Assembly (NCBI GenBank): GCA_002118135.1
Contig: BDIU01000459.1
Location: 98,247-162,246 of the forward strand
Length of the DNA: 64,000 nt
Direction of reading: 5' to 3'
Origin: Trebouxia sp. TZW2008
Lineage: Eukaryota; Chlorophyta; Trebouxiophyceae; Trebouxiales; Trebouxiaceae
The notes below the pieces were generated by a model. It made no database searches and was not told the DNA's origin. It saw nothing but the letters and a program-made list of their open reading frames with translations. The translations under genes and the position numbers were made by a program. Positions 47,501-58,246 of this stretch are shown piece after piece; the stretch's first letter is position 1, and every line of letters starts with the position of its first letter.

Positions 47501-50500
47501 TGTTGGAGCTTGAACGCATCATGTCAGGCCAGGCTGATATTGCGCAGCAGTTGGCTTCTGCCCTGTCCTTGTCAGTGTGGGAGCTCAGTCAGTGGAGCAT
47601 GCTAGATTGGTAACAGCATAGAGTCATGGCAAGGTAGCATAATCAGCTCGTTTCCTACACACATCATGTTGCAGCCTGTGCTGCGCGCATCTTGACACGC
47701 AGCAGCTTGGCTGTATCATGTCAGGCCAAGCTAGGATGGTGCAGCACCTGGCTTCTGCTCTTTCTTTCTCTGTGTGGGGTGGGCTATACCTTGTCATCAT
47801 TCAACAGTGTGGCCAGTCTAGAACGCTCCACACAAGTTGAGTCCCTCACAGACAGGGCAGAAGCTGAATACTTGTCTGTGTGGGACCTGACTCATGTGGA
47901 GCATCCTACACTGGTCACACTGTGGAACAACGGGAAGGTACAGCCTTCTTTTGATGGCCTCAACAGCACAGCCAGCAAGCTGTGTCGCAAATATGTTGAC
48001 ATGTATGCTGGAGCTTTTGTGCATCTTGCCAGGCTTAAAATGGACAGCAATTTGCTCCACCATGCATGTCAACGTGTGCACAGCACAGCTTGCCACCTGC
48101 TCTACTTGCGAGGCCAACTGGTTGTGCTAGCTGCCAACACTCCACAGTGTGATGAGCCTTGGGTGCTCCACATGGCTCAGATCCCACACAGACAAGGACA
48201 GGCCAGAAGCTGTACACTTGTCTGTGTGGAACCTTAGTCATGTGAAGCGTTTTAGAACTGTGGAATAACGCAGCAAAAGGCACATGTTGAGTTGTGCTGT
48301 TGAATCAAGCAAGTGGCAACCTGTGTTGCGTGCATGTTGGCATGTGCATTGGAGCTTGAGGGAGTGGCGCTGAGTGATGTATGTGCTTGCTGTGTGCTGT
48401 TGATGATGTGTGCGTGCCCTTAACTTCTTGTGTTCGTAGCATGTTGACATATGCTATGCATTGAATGAGATAGCCTCTGTGCTTGCTTGCAATGATCAGC
48501 AACTGGTGAGTCAGCATGTCTGCTGTGTGTTTGCCTTGCATGCTGCTCAGGCCCCCTTCAGAAACCCGTTACATCGTCATTGTCACGCATTGTCATTGTC
48601 ACAATGATGCATCATCTCCAGTGGTCTGAAATGCGGTTCATAGTAGAAGGCTGTGGAAAATGCACAGTCTTCTGACTGGAGCTTGGAAACACTACTTAGG
48701 ATGCAGAGCCTGTCAAAACAAAAACTGTCAGATGTGAAAACCATTTTCCTCAATGACCTGTTCTGCCCTGTGCAGGATGGCGTTGCGAGGAAAGCACAGC
48801 CTTCTGACTGGAGCCTGGAAGGGCTGTTTGGCATGAAGAAGGTTGAGACAGTTGACGCTGACTGGAGCGTGACCTGCTGCAAGGACTTTGTTGCCGTCAC
48901 CTGCCCTGTGTTCGACCACTGCTATGTGAACACAATGGTCTTTCAGCTTCAGGTAAGACTCTGACCTGAACAAACTGATCTTTGAGTTTCATGCTTTTGG
49001 CTCTGTTGGCATCATGTGCCCTAAGGTCAGCCATTGCCACGTGAATGTCATGGTCTTCACCTTTCAGGTAATACCTTGATCAAAATGTCTTTGTTGAAAC
49101 TATGTGTTACAAAGACAAACTACTGTCACCTATAGCTCGTGGTGTCCAAGCTTCAAACACAAAGGCTGACGAGCTGCAAGGGTGTTGTCTGACAATGCAA
49201 GACTATCACATTTACATGGCAGTGCCCTGAGTATGTCAAAGCACTGCTTGACACACTCAAGTGAATGTCATGGTCTTTCAGTTCCAGGTAGAATTCTGAC
49301 CAGCTGCAATGGCTTACTTCCCGTTGCATCTTTCAAGACGCCCTTTACCACCCACACATCATGTTCTTCAAAGGGCAAACAAAAGTGCTGACCAGCCGCA
49401 TGGCTTTGCCTGACAACAGAAGACTATGACATAGAGGTAGCAGTGTATTGAGACAGTCTTGGAGCACTGCAGCTTTGATGTCATTGTCTTCCAACTTCAG
49501 GTAATAGCCTACCAGTTGCAACTGCTTCGTTGCTGTCATTTGTCCCAGCCTCAATAGAAAGCATGATGATGGTGACGATGATGATGATGTGTCTCAAGCA
49601 ACACCACTGCGACCTATTGGAACGGTCTTGCGATGCCAAGTAAACCCTTGACCTGCTGCAATGATGGAAGCAGTGCTGCTGTGCGTGTTCACTGTCAATT
49701 TGCGACCTGAATGTCTTAGTCCTTTACTATCAAGTAGCAATCTGACCACAGCAGCTTCGTCTCTGTCATCTACTTGTCTCAGAACAATACCACCTCAAGT
49801 TCATGGTTTTCAAGCTTCAAGCCTCAACTGGAAACGCCGACCAGCTGCAGGGGTTTTGCCTGACAGTTGAAGACCATGACTTTGATATAGCAGTGCCTTG
49901 CATGTGTCAAAGCACTGCCATTCGGATGTCATGGTCTTCAAATTACCCACAGAAGCCTGACCAGCTGCAGTGGCTTGATTGCCGTGTCCTCGTCTCAACA
50001 CAACTGCATATCATGGTCTTTCAGCTTGAAGCTTCAATTGAGACGCTAATTAGCTGCAGGAGTTTTGCCTGACACTGCAAGACCCTCATGCCGAGATAGC
50101 AGTGTCAACGTCAGCGTCATGGTCTTCCAGCGTCAGGCATGACACCACTTGCAATGACTGGTCACGTTAACAGTGTAGTCGCAACACAGCCTGGCAGAAC
50201 TTTCCCAAACTTTGCTGCAGGCTCAAGAGCAACTCTCAAAGAATCTGCTGTGAAACTTACTGTACCACCTTATCTCAATCGTTCAAGCTGATAATTTGGC
50301 CATGGATGCTCAAGGACACGCTGAGACCAATGCACATGCTCAGTGGAGCCTGTACCGGCCTGTCACCACTAAAGATGTGCACTGGTGTCAGCGCTTCCTT
50401 CTGCATGCAGGTCCAGACAATCATTGTTGAGATGATGTGAGAGTGTGTGAGCTGTGTGGCCTTGTAGGGACCCGGTCACCTGGCATTTGCCCCTTTCTAC

Positions 50501-53500
50501 CTTCCCACCATCCAAAGCTACTGCATCACACCACCTGAGCATTGGCTTGCTAGCAGTTCAGTCAATTGGCATGGACAACCCTCCACAGCAATATGTTCCA
50601 TCAATCACACTATCTTGAAGTTGATTATATGTATGCAGGAGGAAAAGCTGACTCCAGTGCATGTGTTCAGCGGTGACAGGCTGGTGCAGTCAGTGAGCAG
50701 TGTAGCCTGATGGTCAGCTGGTCAACTGGCATTGGCCTTTTTGTACCTGTCCATCAGCTAAATTTATGCTCCATCACACTATCTGAGGGTTAGCTATGTG
50801 GATGCAGGAAGACCAGCTGACTCCTTCCCACATTTGCAGTGGTGACAGGCTGGTGCAGTCAGTGAGCAATGCGGATTGGTGGCAGCCCAGTCAACTGGCC
50901 TGTGCCCCTTTCCACCTGTCCACCTGTCAAAATAGCTGCTTCACACCGTCTCAGAATCGTTTGCCTGGATGCAGGAGGAAAAGCTGGCGCCAATGCTCAC
51001 ATTCAGCGGTGACAGGCTGGTGCAGTCAGTGAGCTCTGTGGCCTGGTGGCAGCCTGGGCAACTGGCCTTTGCCCCACCCAACATACAGCATGCATCCATG
51101 TGCATCACTATACGTGACGTCAAGACCGGGGATTGCGTGGCTGAGGATGAAACTGGCATGATGCTGCCAGGTAATCAACTATATGCTCTTTTCTCTGCCT
51201 TTGACTGGACCAGAATGAAGCCACGCATCCATGTGCATCGCCAGCTGTCATGTCAGGACTGGGTGTTGTGTGGGCAAAGACCAGCTGGGCATGATGCTGC
51301 CTGGTAAGCAGCTGTACAACCCTTTTGCGCTATGATGCCCAGTCAACTGACCTTTGTCCCACCCAACAGCAGCTACGCGTCTATGTGCATCACCATATGT
51401 GATGTCAAGAGTGAGCAATGCGTGGCTGAGGATGACTGCGGCATGATCCTGTTAGGTAATCAGCTATATGCTCTTGTGACTGCCTTGACTGAACCAGACA
51501 GACGCCATGCATCTGTGTTCATTGCTGTGTGTGATGTCAAGACTGCGCAGTATGTGGCCGAAGATCAGTACAACTTGGTGCTTCCAGGTGAGCCTATGCT
51601 ATGTCTGTTGCCAGAACACCGTTCATTGGCATGCTCCAAACGAGCATCATGCCACAGTTTGCATTGGCCACCCTCTGCCATTCTTGGCATTGCGCACGGC
51701 ATGTCTCTGTGTGTATTGCCGTGCTTGATGTCAAGAACGGCAGAGGGTGGCCAGTGAAAATTATGGCATGATGCGGCCTGACAAAAGTGTGCTATGTCTG
51801 TTGCCAACGCACCAAATTTTGTCATGCTTATGAACGCATGCTGCATCGCTGTGTGAGATGTCAAGACTCGGCAGTATGTGGTACTAACAACAACCAATAG
51901 GGCACGAAGCCTTATGTCATGTGTCTTGAGCCACATTCTGCCCAGCATCAATATTGCAAACGGCTTTGCGCATAGAGGCATGCTGCCTTTTGGGTGGGGC
52001 AATGACCGGTTGATAGGGCAACATGATGCAGTCTGGCCGCAGACAGAGCATGCATTGGCTTACCAGGCAACAGCCTGTCCCCTTTTGATATTCAGTCACA
52101 TACTGCCGGATCTTGACATCACACGCGGTGATGTATATAGATTGTCAAGATGCTGCCCGCTAAGGAAGCACATGCTCTTTCTGTTTCTGCTGTCAGACTG
52201 TGTGATGCTGCCTGGTTGACAAGTGCATGGCCGCTCAAGTGTCAAAGTACCATGCTGCCTGGTAAGCCAATGCTTGTTGTTTCTGTCGCCATGCTGTTGT
52301 CCAAGAGCTCTGCTCTGGCACATGAAGAGCTGTTGCTGTTGCTGTTGCTGCTGTCGCTGTTGCTATTTTTGCTGCTGTTGCTCTTGCCATTGCTGTAGTT
52401 GTCGCTGTTGCTGTCACTACTGCTGTGGCTGTGGCTGTGGCTGTGCATGCTCTTGTCGTGCTTGCGCCGCCACAGAACATGACCCTCAGCTTTGATCTGT
52501 TTCCTACAGTTTGACGTATAGCACGGCAGGCACGAGCAAATGCTGTTTGTGGCGATAGCATTAGACATACACATGCAGTAAATGATCTCTGATGCCCACA
52601 GACAAGCACACGTTCCTTGGGACTCTCGTCGAGTTGGTGCGTTGTGTGCAGGTAGCAGGCTGGCATGCACTACTTCTGAGGACTGCATGGAGCGGCAGCT
52701 GTTTGCCTGGACGCCGCTAATGCAGTGCACCAACAGGTATGCCACACGTTTGTTTCACTGCAACCTGCTGTTTTGCCAAACACTATGGTGATTTTGGTGT
52801 CTTTCCCATGTGCAGCGCAGCTTGCCTGTCATTTTGAGACGAGCATGTTTCATTCAGTTGACTGCGTGCTGTGCTGTGTGCCAGCAATGTCTCAGCTTCA
52901 TGTGGCCAACAACAGGCGAAGGCAATTTTGATGGCCAGTGTGCAGGTGTGATCTGCTTCACGCAATCATGCTGCAAGTCTACAACACTGACAAGTGCTTG
53001 CAGTGGTCACCACCACCAGCGATAGCAGTTTGTGCTGATGGCAGCTCATGAAGTGCTGCGCACTGCTGTGACAAGTTTATGTGATGAGCAGCACATCACC
53101 TCTAGTGTTCTGTCATGCAGGCGGCGTGCAAAGGGTGTGCCACTGGTGATGCGCCGTTGGGCCCTCTTCATTTTCACCCTCACACCACATGGGCTCCACA
53201 CCATTGCATCAGACACTCCTGCGTTTGCACTGGATGCTCCTACCAATGCACTGGATACTCCTGCCACTGGACTGGCAACCCTTGAGCTGATTGGAGCAGC
53301 TCCTAGCGGTGTCGATGGTTCAAAGGGTGGGGCTGCTGCAAAGGGCAATGGGGTTTGGGGTGACAAGGGTGGCATGTGCATGGTTGACATCCAGGCCTCA
53401 GCTGTGTTGTTAAGCACAGGTAAACCAAGCATGCTTGCACTGCAATTTTGTCTTTATGCTTTGCTTTGCCTGTAACTTTTTCTGGTGCTGCTTTCGCAAT

Positions 53501-56500
53501 TTTACTTCTGCTGCTGATTCTCACGCCCCAGTTCATCCTGCATTCAGTGTTTGTCAGCAATCTTGCATAGCAATCTCGCATCATGCCTATTACCAGGAGT
53601 TCTGCCCCTCACATGTCATGAGCAAGACACACTCACAAACAGACTCCGAGACAGATGTAGTTGAAGGCTCACGCGTCAACACTGCATGCAGGTGCTACGC
53701 TGGGGTCTGGAGACCAATTCACAGTATGTGAGGAGTCAAAGAAGACAAGTGAGCTCAGCCCCTACCTCGTCCCCACCCCTACTTCCATTCCTGACCATAT
53801 CGCCACTATTGACCCTCTGCACATCAGCACCCTCGCCAATGGAGTGTCTCACAGCAAGTGCCCTGTTGCTGTGAGCCCCAGCAGTGCTACTGCTGCAGCG
53901 GCAGGCAAGCCTGCAGTGCAGACACTGCACAGGGTACAAGTGGCTGAGAAGCCAGAGTGGCAGGTGAAGGAGGATGCTAGGAGGGCTAAGCGGCAGGCTG
54001 CCCAGCTTCGCTCTGGTAAGCCATCAGCAATCATGGAACACATGCGTGCTGGTCATCATGGCTCATCAATTTTATGCTTGCTGCTGATCATCCTTCATTG
54101 CATACAATCCTGCCAGTCATTGCAAGTCACCATCATGAAGCAATTACACGCTTGCTATTGACCCTGTCAGCCTCGCAAGATAGGATTTGTGCCACACACA
54201 CCTAGCACATGTGCTGGAAAGTATGACTAGTTGTTGTCATCATTGTTGTGAATTCCAGGCCCTGCTAGCTGCTCTGGACAGTTTTCACCCCAAAGCTGCA
54301 AAGGCCAATGCATGTGTACTTTGTCATCCGTGTATGTCCCATGCACATGTGACTGTGTCAGTCATATGTGTGTCTTTGGCATATTTGTGGCATTGCCGCT
54401 GTGCCAGGCCCTGCTGATGTAAGGAATTTTGCTTGCCATGTGATGTACTCCTCGACATTTGGTTCAATAGTCAGTGCTTTGATGGGGTCTCTTGCATGAA
54501 GGCAAGCTTCTTTGCTGAGTGAGTGTTGCTGTTCTGCAGAGCGGCGCAGGCAGCTGTGTGCCAAGGCAGTCAAGTGGGGTCTCCCCACCTTCTTCTTCCT
54601 GGCTGTCATCAGCCTGCTCTTCCTTCCGTCCCACCCCCTCAGCATCATCTCTTCAAACCCCCTCACCCCCCAAGCCCCATCCACTGGGGTCCCTTGCAAT
54701 GTCACCCTCCCACATGCAGGCTTCAGCCTGACAGACACCTTCATCAAGTTCTTGCCAGCATCACTTAGCCCCAAGCAGACAGTTCAGGGCAGTTCTGACA
54801 GCCCTGCTGGTGAGCTGCAAGGCTTTGCAGCTGTTCCTCACCTGATGAGGGCAATTGGACTGGACTGCTTGGCCCCTGTGCTGGCTCCTGTCAACCTGAC
54901 TGGCCTGTGGATGGCAGCTTTACCACATGTGAGGCCAAATGATGCTCCTGGCATGCTTATGGAGGATTCTACGCTGGGACTGATGCGTCAGGTGTACACT
55001 GGCAGCAGCATGCCATGCCAAGGATGTCTCTGGTGTACCGCTTCACGCCTGAATCTGTTTCTAGTTGGGCTTCCAAGCTTCAGGTCAGGCTCTTGCAGCA
55101 AATGCAAGTGAACATAAAGTGCAGTATAACACTTTCATTCTTCTTGAGACAAGTGTCATGAGCTTGTTCTGTATACGCCTGCAGAAACTGAAGTCAGACT
55201 GCTGTTTGACAATTTGGTCATTGACTATGCATGATGGCACTGCAGTGGTGACGTGACGTTTACAGCACACATATCATTCAGCGCTATATGGAAGGAACTT
55301 CCTGCGATTTGGTGCATGCTGTTTTTGTGAGCCACTGCACAGCAGACATTACATAAACAAGCGTGTAAGTAATTGTGTTGCTATCTTCATCAGCCACTGC
55401 ACAGCATGCACTTCATTGAGCTTCATTCCAGTAATCACCTTGTCATCCAGTCTTGGGATTTGACTATGCAGGCTGGCCTCAAAGCAGTGCATGAGTGGTA
55501 CACCTCGCTGATGAGCAGCCGTCAGTCTAGTTGCAACGGCAAGGCCGGCTCAGAACCAGCAGATGATGCTGCAGCCCATGCAGCTGACAATCATGAGCCC
55601 CAGTCTACATTGAACTCAATTGAACTGCCTGCTGTTCTCTATCACGATGGGTCTACTGTTCACAGCACTGCAGACCTGGCTCAGACTGACCCAGAGCCAG
55701 CAGCTGATGCCACAGTCACTGCAGCTGACAACCGTGAAGCATTGCCTGCATCAATAGACTCAGCTGAGACAGCTGCTCTTCTGGACCATGATGAGTCTGC
55801 TGTCCACAGCGCTTCACACCTGGCTCAGACTGACTCAGGGGTAGCAGATGACACCACAGCCATTGCAGCTGACAGCTGTGAAGAAGTGCCCCTGCTGGTG
55901 CTGAACCCAATTGAACTGGCTGGCACAATTTGCCACGATGAGTCTGCTGTTCACAGTGTCGCTGAACCGCCTTGTGTGCTGGGGGTTCAGTCTGTTACAG
56001 CTGCTACACCTGCCTCAAGCGAGGGTGCATCTGTGGGCAGCCGTGCAGTATGCAGCGGTGTTACATGCTCAGAGCAGGCATCAGTGGTTGGCCTGGCTGC
56101 TGCTAATTTGCACACGCAGCGTTTTGATCTGCCAGGTGATGAATCTCTCACTGGTCTGGATCAGCCACAGCCATGTGAGGCCACTCTGCTTAGCAGTCCT
56201 TCACACTTGCCTGACACAGCCGAGGCAAGCCCTGCAGCAGTGCAGACCACTGCAGAGGTCTGCAGCAGCATCACAGCTTCAGCTGCTGAGCAGCAGTCAG
56301 AGCAGCGGTCAGAGCAGCAGTTGGAGCAGGCAGACATCAACAGACCTCTGGCAATGGCAAGTGAGCAGAACAGCAACCTGCACCCCAAAAGAAGCAGCCA
56401 AGCCACTCTGCTTAAGGCAGCAGTGGCGCTGCTTTTGACAGCCAGTACCTGCTGGATCATTGGGATGCTCTTCTTCAGCCCAATGACTGTTGACACTCAT

Positions 56501-56978
56501 CTGACTGAGGTTGACTCAGCTGCCACGGGCAGCCCTACTGGTGCATCGTGTCGGCGCCAATCTCAGGCTGCTGTCAGAACACCCAAGAGGAAGCCAGGGG
56601 CGAGAGAGCTGGCAGCACTGGGTAAGCTACCACTTGACTGCAGACATGCTGAAATTGTCTAAGCTTTCACACCGTCATGAAGTCTTTGCAGCCGCTGCAT
56701 CAAGGCTTGCATAGCTGGCTGTCAAAGTTGTGACTGAGATGCTGAACTGTTGACGTTTGACAGCAAACATCACACATCAACAGACAGCATGAAATGTGTC
56801 TTTGGCATTTTGTGCCGTCCTACTGGAGCTGCTTCACATGTGACTTATGACTTGTCAGTAGACCACAAACCATCGTTCAAGCATTGAAATTGAGAATTTG
56901 GTTTTGCACGCAGGATCTGGTGTGATCTTGGCGCCCAGGGTGCGGCACAGGCCTGTGCGCTTTGGGTTTGAGGGCTAG
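44510..56978 (+). CDS. Large protein: propeller-like N-terminal half, two membrane segments
   Basis: I do not recognise a named family. Exons: 44510-44642, 44763-44985, about 45137-45270, about 45330-45553, 46074-46133, 46825-47022, 48440-48505, 48776-48952, 50975-51170, 52652-52736, about 52821-52945, about 53030-53419, 53692-54015, 54540-54991, 55472-56621 and 56914-56978 (TAG). Most join in phase; those marked 'about' are less sure. The first 600 or so residues read like beta-propeller strands (CITCISYSKDAAQLVIAGDD, LSVWEL, FSGDRLVQSVSSVAWWQPGQ, LAFAPP). A basic stretch (RRAKRQAAQLRSERRRQ) leads into a membrane segment (WGLPTFFFLAVISLLFLP). After it come a globular part and four acidic repeats (HDESAVHS-type), then a second membrane segment (AVALLLTASTCWIIGMLFF) and a basic tail ending VRHRPVRFGFEG. 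A cytosolic propeller anchored to an internal membrane is my inference; SEC12-like roles are possible but unproven. Confidence 0.68.
46160..46600. repeat. Inverted (palindromic) copies of an exon start
   Basis: At 46164-46262 and 46359-46452 the acceptor plus start of exon 46825 (CTGCAGGCAGT.CATC.TGTG and on to CAGCTGCATCTCC) is followed at once by its own reverse complement. Each block is a near-palindrome of about 95 bp. Both strands therefore encode similar peptides (plus RCISCIS, minus RCISCI). A third, partial arm lies near 46550-46600. Confidence 0.75.
46665..46824 (+). repeat. Further acceptor-side copy upstream of exon 46825
   Basis: A copy of the acceptor plus exon start begins near 46673 (TTCTGCAGGCAAG) and includes GTGGTGCACTGCATCAGCTG, then CATCTCC. 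It ends before the middle of the exon. The functional copy follows at 46825. Confidence 0.7.
47023..47945 (+). repeat. Donor-side copies of exon 46825-47022, about 200 bp unit
   Basis: Copies of the second half of the exon (LSVWELS.VEH..LVT, then NDGK) plus donor and intron start recur near 47113-47226, 47400-47432, 47525-47630 and 47840-47938. The last reads LSVWDLTHVEHPTLVTLWNN and then GK, followed by a full GTACAG donor, so it could act as an alternative exon. The units also carry copies of the acceptor side of exon 48440 (TGTCGACA.GTATG). Confidence 0.78.
48640..48720 (+). repeat. Partial copy of exon 48776 start
   Basis: The phrase CACAGTCTTCTGACTGGAGC, coding AQSSDWSLE, mirrors AQPSDWSLE in the real exon at 48797-48823. 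It lies about 140 bp upstream, in the intron. Confidence 0.7.
48953..50135 (+). repeat. Long ladder of donor-side copies after exon 48776-48952
   Basis: The real exon end is ATGGTCTTTCAGCTTCAG followed by GTAAGACTCTGACC. Decayed copies occur near 49045, 49262, 49478, 49800, 49925, 50015 and 50112. Several retain CAGGTA plus CTGACCAGCTGCA. The whole 2-kb intron seems to be made largely of this unit. Confidence 0.82.
50637..50974 (+). repeat. Acceptor-side copies of exon 50975
   Basis: Copies starting near 50637 and 50793 repeat the acceptor and the first 20 to 25 codons (EEKLTPVHVFSGDRLVQSVS and EDQLTPSHICSGDRLVQSVS against the real EEKLAPMLTFSGDRLVQSVS). The first copy meets a TGA soon after; the second continues as NADWWQPSQLA. 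Confidence 0.82.
51171..52270 (+). repeat. Donor-side copies of exon 50975-51170
   Basis: The second half of the exon (HASMCITIRDVKTGDCVAED, then ...MMLPG|GTAATC) is repeated near 51360-51455, 51500-51590 and 51690-51780, with weaker traces to about 52260. The first copy (ASMCITICDVKSEQCVAEDD) and its donor are well kept. Confidence 0.82.
52325..52445. repeat. (GCTGTTGCT)n-type imperfect trinucleotide/hexanucleotide tract
   Basis: About 120 bp of CTG/TTG/TGG-rich simple sequence in an intron. It opens long frames on both strands that have no other support. Confidence 0.85.
55590..55970 (+). repeat. In-frame acidic peptide repeats in the propeller-like gene
   Basis: Three to four units of roughly 38-45 residues carry SIELP or PIELA, a (H/C)(H)D.S.VHS core and AQTD(P/S), followed by A(A)DN.E or AADS.E. 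They form part of the exon at 55472-56621, between the two membrane segments. Confidence 0.75.
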
Positions 56979-58246
56979 CAAAGAGATTCTTGCCATGCTG
57001 CTTATCAACAGTTGTCGCCGATCAGTAACCTCAACAGTGCCTCACACCCTCACATGATTACGTTGACAGAAATACTAGCCAGCCCCAGGGCTGGATGCTG
57101 CTGACATTTGTGCAGCCCTATTGCACTGTTAATCAAAAACTTGACAGGTCTTGCCAATGAATCATTCGGAACAGCTGATGGTGCCCTGGTCATTGCTGTG
57201 TGACAATGTACAGAATATTTGCTGTCAAGTCGACCGCCCATAGGTTGCGTGATGATCTGATTGCTATGCCAGTGACCGGTTCATGAATGCCGTGTAACTT
57301 GACTTTGTAGCTGATGTTTCCTAAGGCTCTGAGGCATCATTGCAAATGCGCATATGCCGATGCATATGTGCATATCTAATTTCACCGACCTGTGAGACTA
57401 CCGTAGTTTGTAGTACAAACCAAACTAGCAGTGTCCAGTGCAAGCAGCGCGCACAGGCTGCATGAGCTGCTTAAGCTTGAGCTTCACGCTTGATCACCCC
57501 GCATGCACACATGCCTTGCTTGGGTAATGGGTTGTCCCGCGCTCTTTAGAATGGCGCGCAGATTGTGACCTTTGCAAGAGATAGATGGCAGGCAACGCTG
57601 TAAATGCTGCCATAATGACGAAGCTGACCTTACCCCAGGTTGCAGTGCCTTTTGACAGCTGTGACGAGCTGCAGTGCCTTATGACAGCTCTGACGACAGC
57701 TGTGACTGCCTGCAATGATGGTTGCATCAATGACAGACCAGCCTTTGTAATGAGATGCCGTGAGCTTCCAGCAGAAATCAAAAATCAAATCCAGTGAGCT
57801 TCGTCATGCTGCACGTGTTATGACAACACTAGCATTAAGTATTGACTTTGCACCCGCCAGAATCCTCATCCGAAGGCCCCCTACGTCATGTGTCATTTTG
57901 AAGCCTTCCACAAAATACATAAGCACAGGGGCGCGCTTGACGTCTTTACTCTGCAAGCTCGCTTCGATCTGCCGGTGCAAGCTCCTGCCTCAGAGCACCC
58001 GTGGTGTCAGCGTCAAAGTCCTTCTCAGGTGAATGCTGTGCGCTTCGGTGCCGTCCGCCTGCTGCCTGCCTGCATATCCGTACAAGCTGTTAAGCTTCCA
58101 CACCTGTTGCGACGCTGCAAGCCGTGGCGGCTTGCTGCCTTGCGCTCGATTGCTATGCTGCATGATGCTGACGCTGGTGCCGCATTGTCTACAGCGCATG
58201 CTACCTCACACGCGACCGTGTGCTTGCAGGACCGCCTTTTCTTACC
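56979..58246. other. Intergenic stretch upstream of the module-repeat gene
   Basis: No gene model holds. A minus-strand frame at 57494-57781 contains a hydrophobic stretch (VSFVIMAAFTALPAIYLL) but also a perfect donor-like GGG|GTAAGG in the middle, so its reality is doubtful. A small duplication lies at about 57636-57700 (GCAGTGCCTT.TGACAGCT twice). The right end should hold the promoter of the 58.2-kb gene; a possible leader acceptor (GTGCTTGCAG) lies at 58229. Confidence 0.4.

Noticed and set aside
52235..52745. Two minus-strand frames of 140-170 codons
   Set aside because: Kept open by the CTG/TTG-type simple tract at 52325-52445; only Ser/Asn/Thr/Ala runs are encoded.
57494..57781. Minus-strand frame with a hydrophobic stretch, briefly considered as a cytochrome oxidase VIa-like protein
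   Set aside because: The conserved C-terminal motif of that family is absent and a strong donor splits the frame. No partner exon was found.
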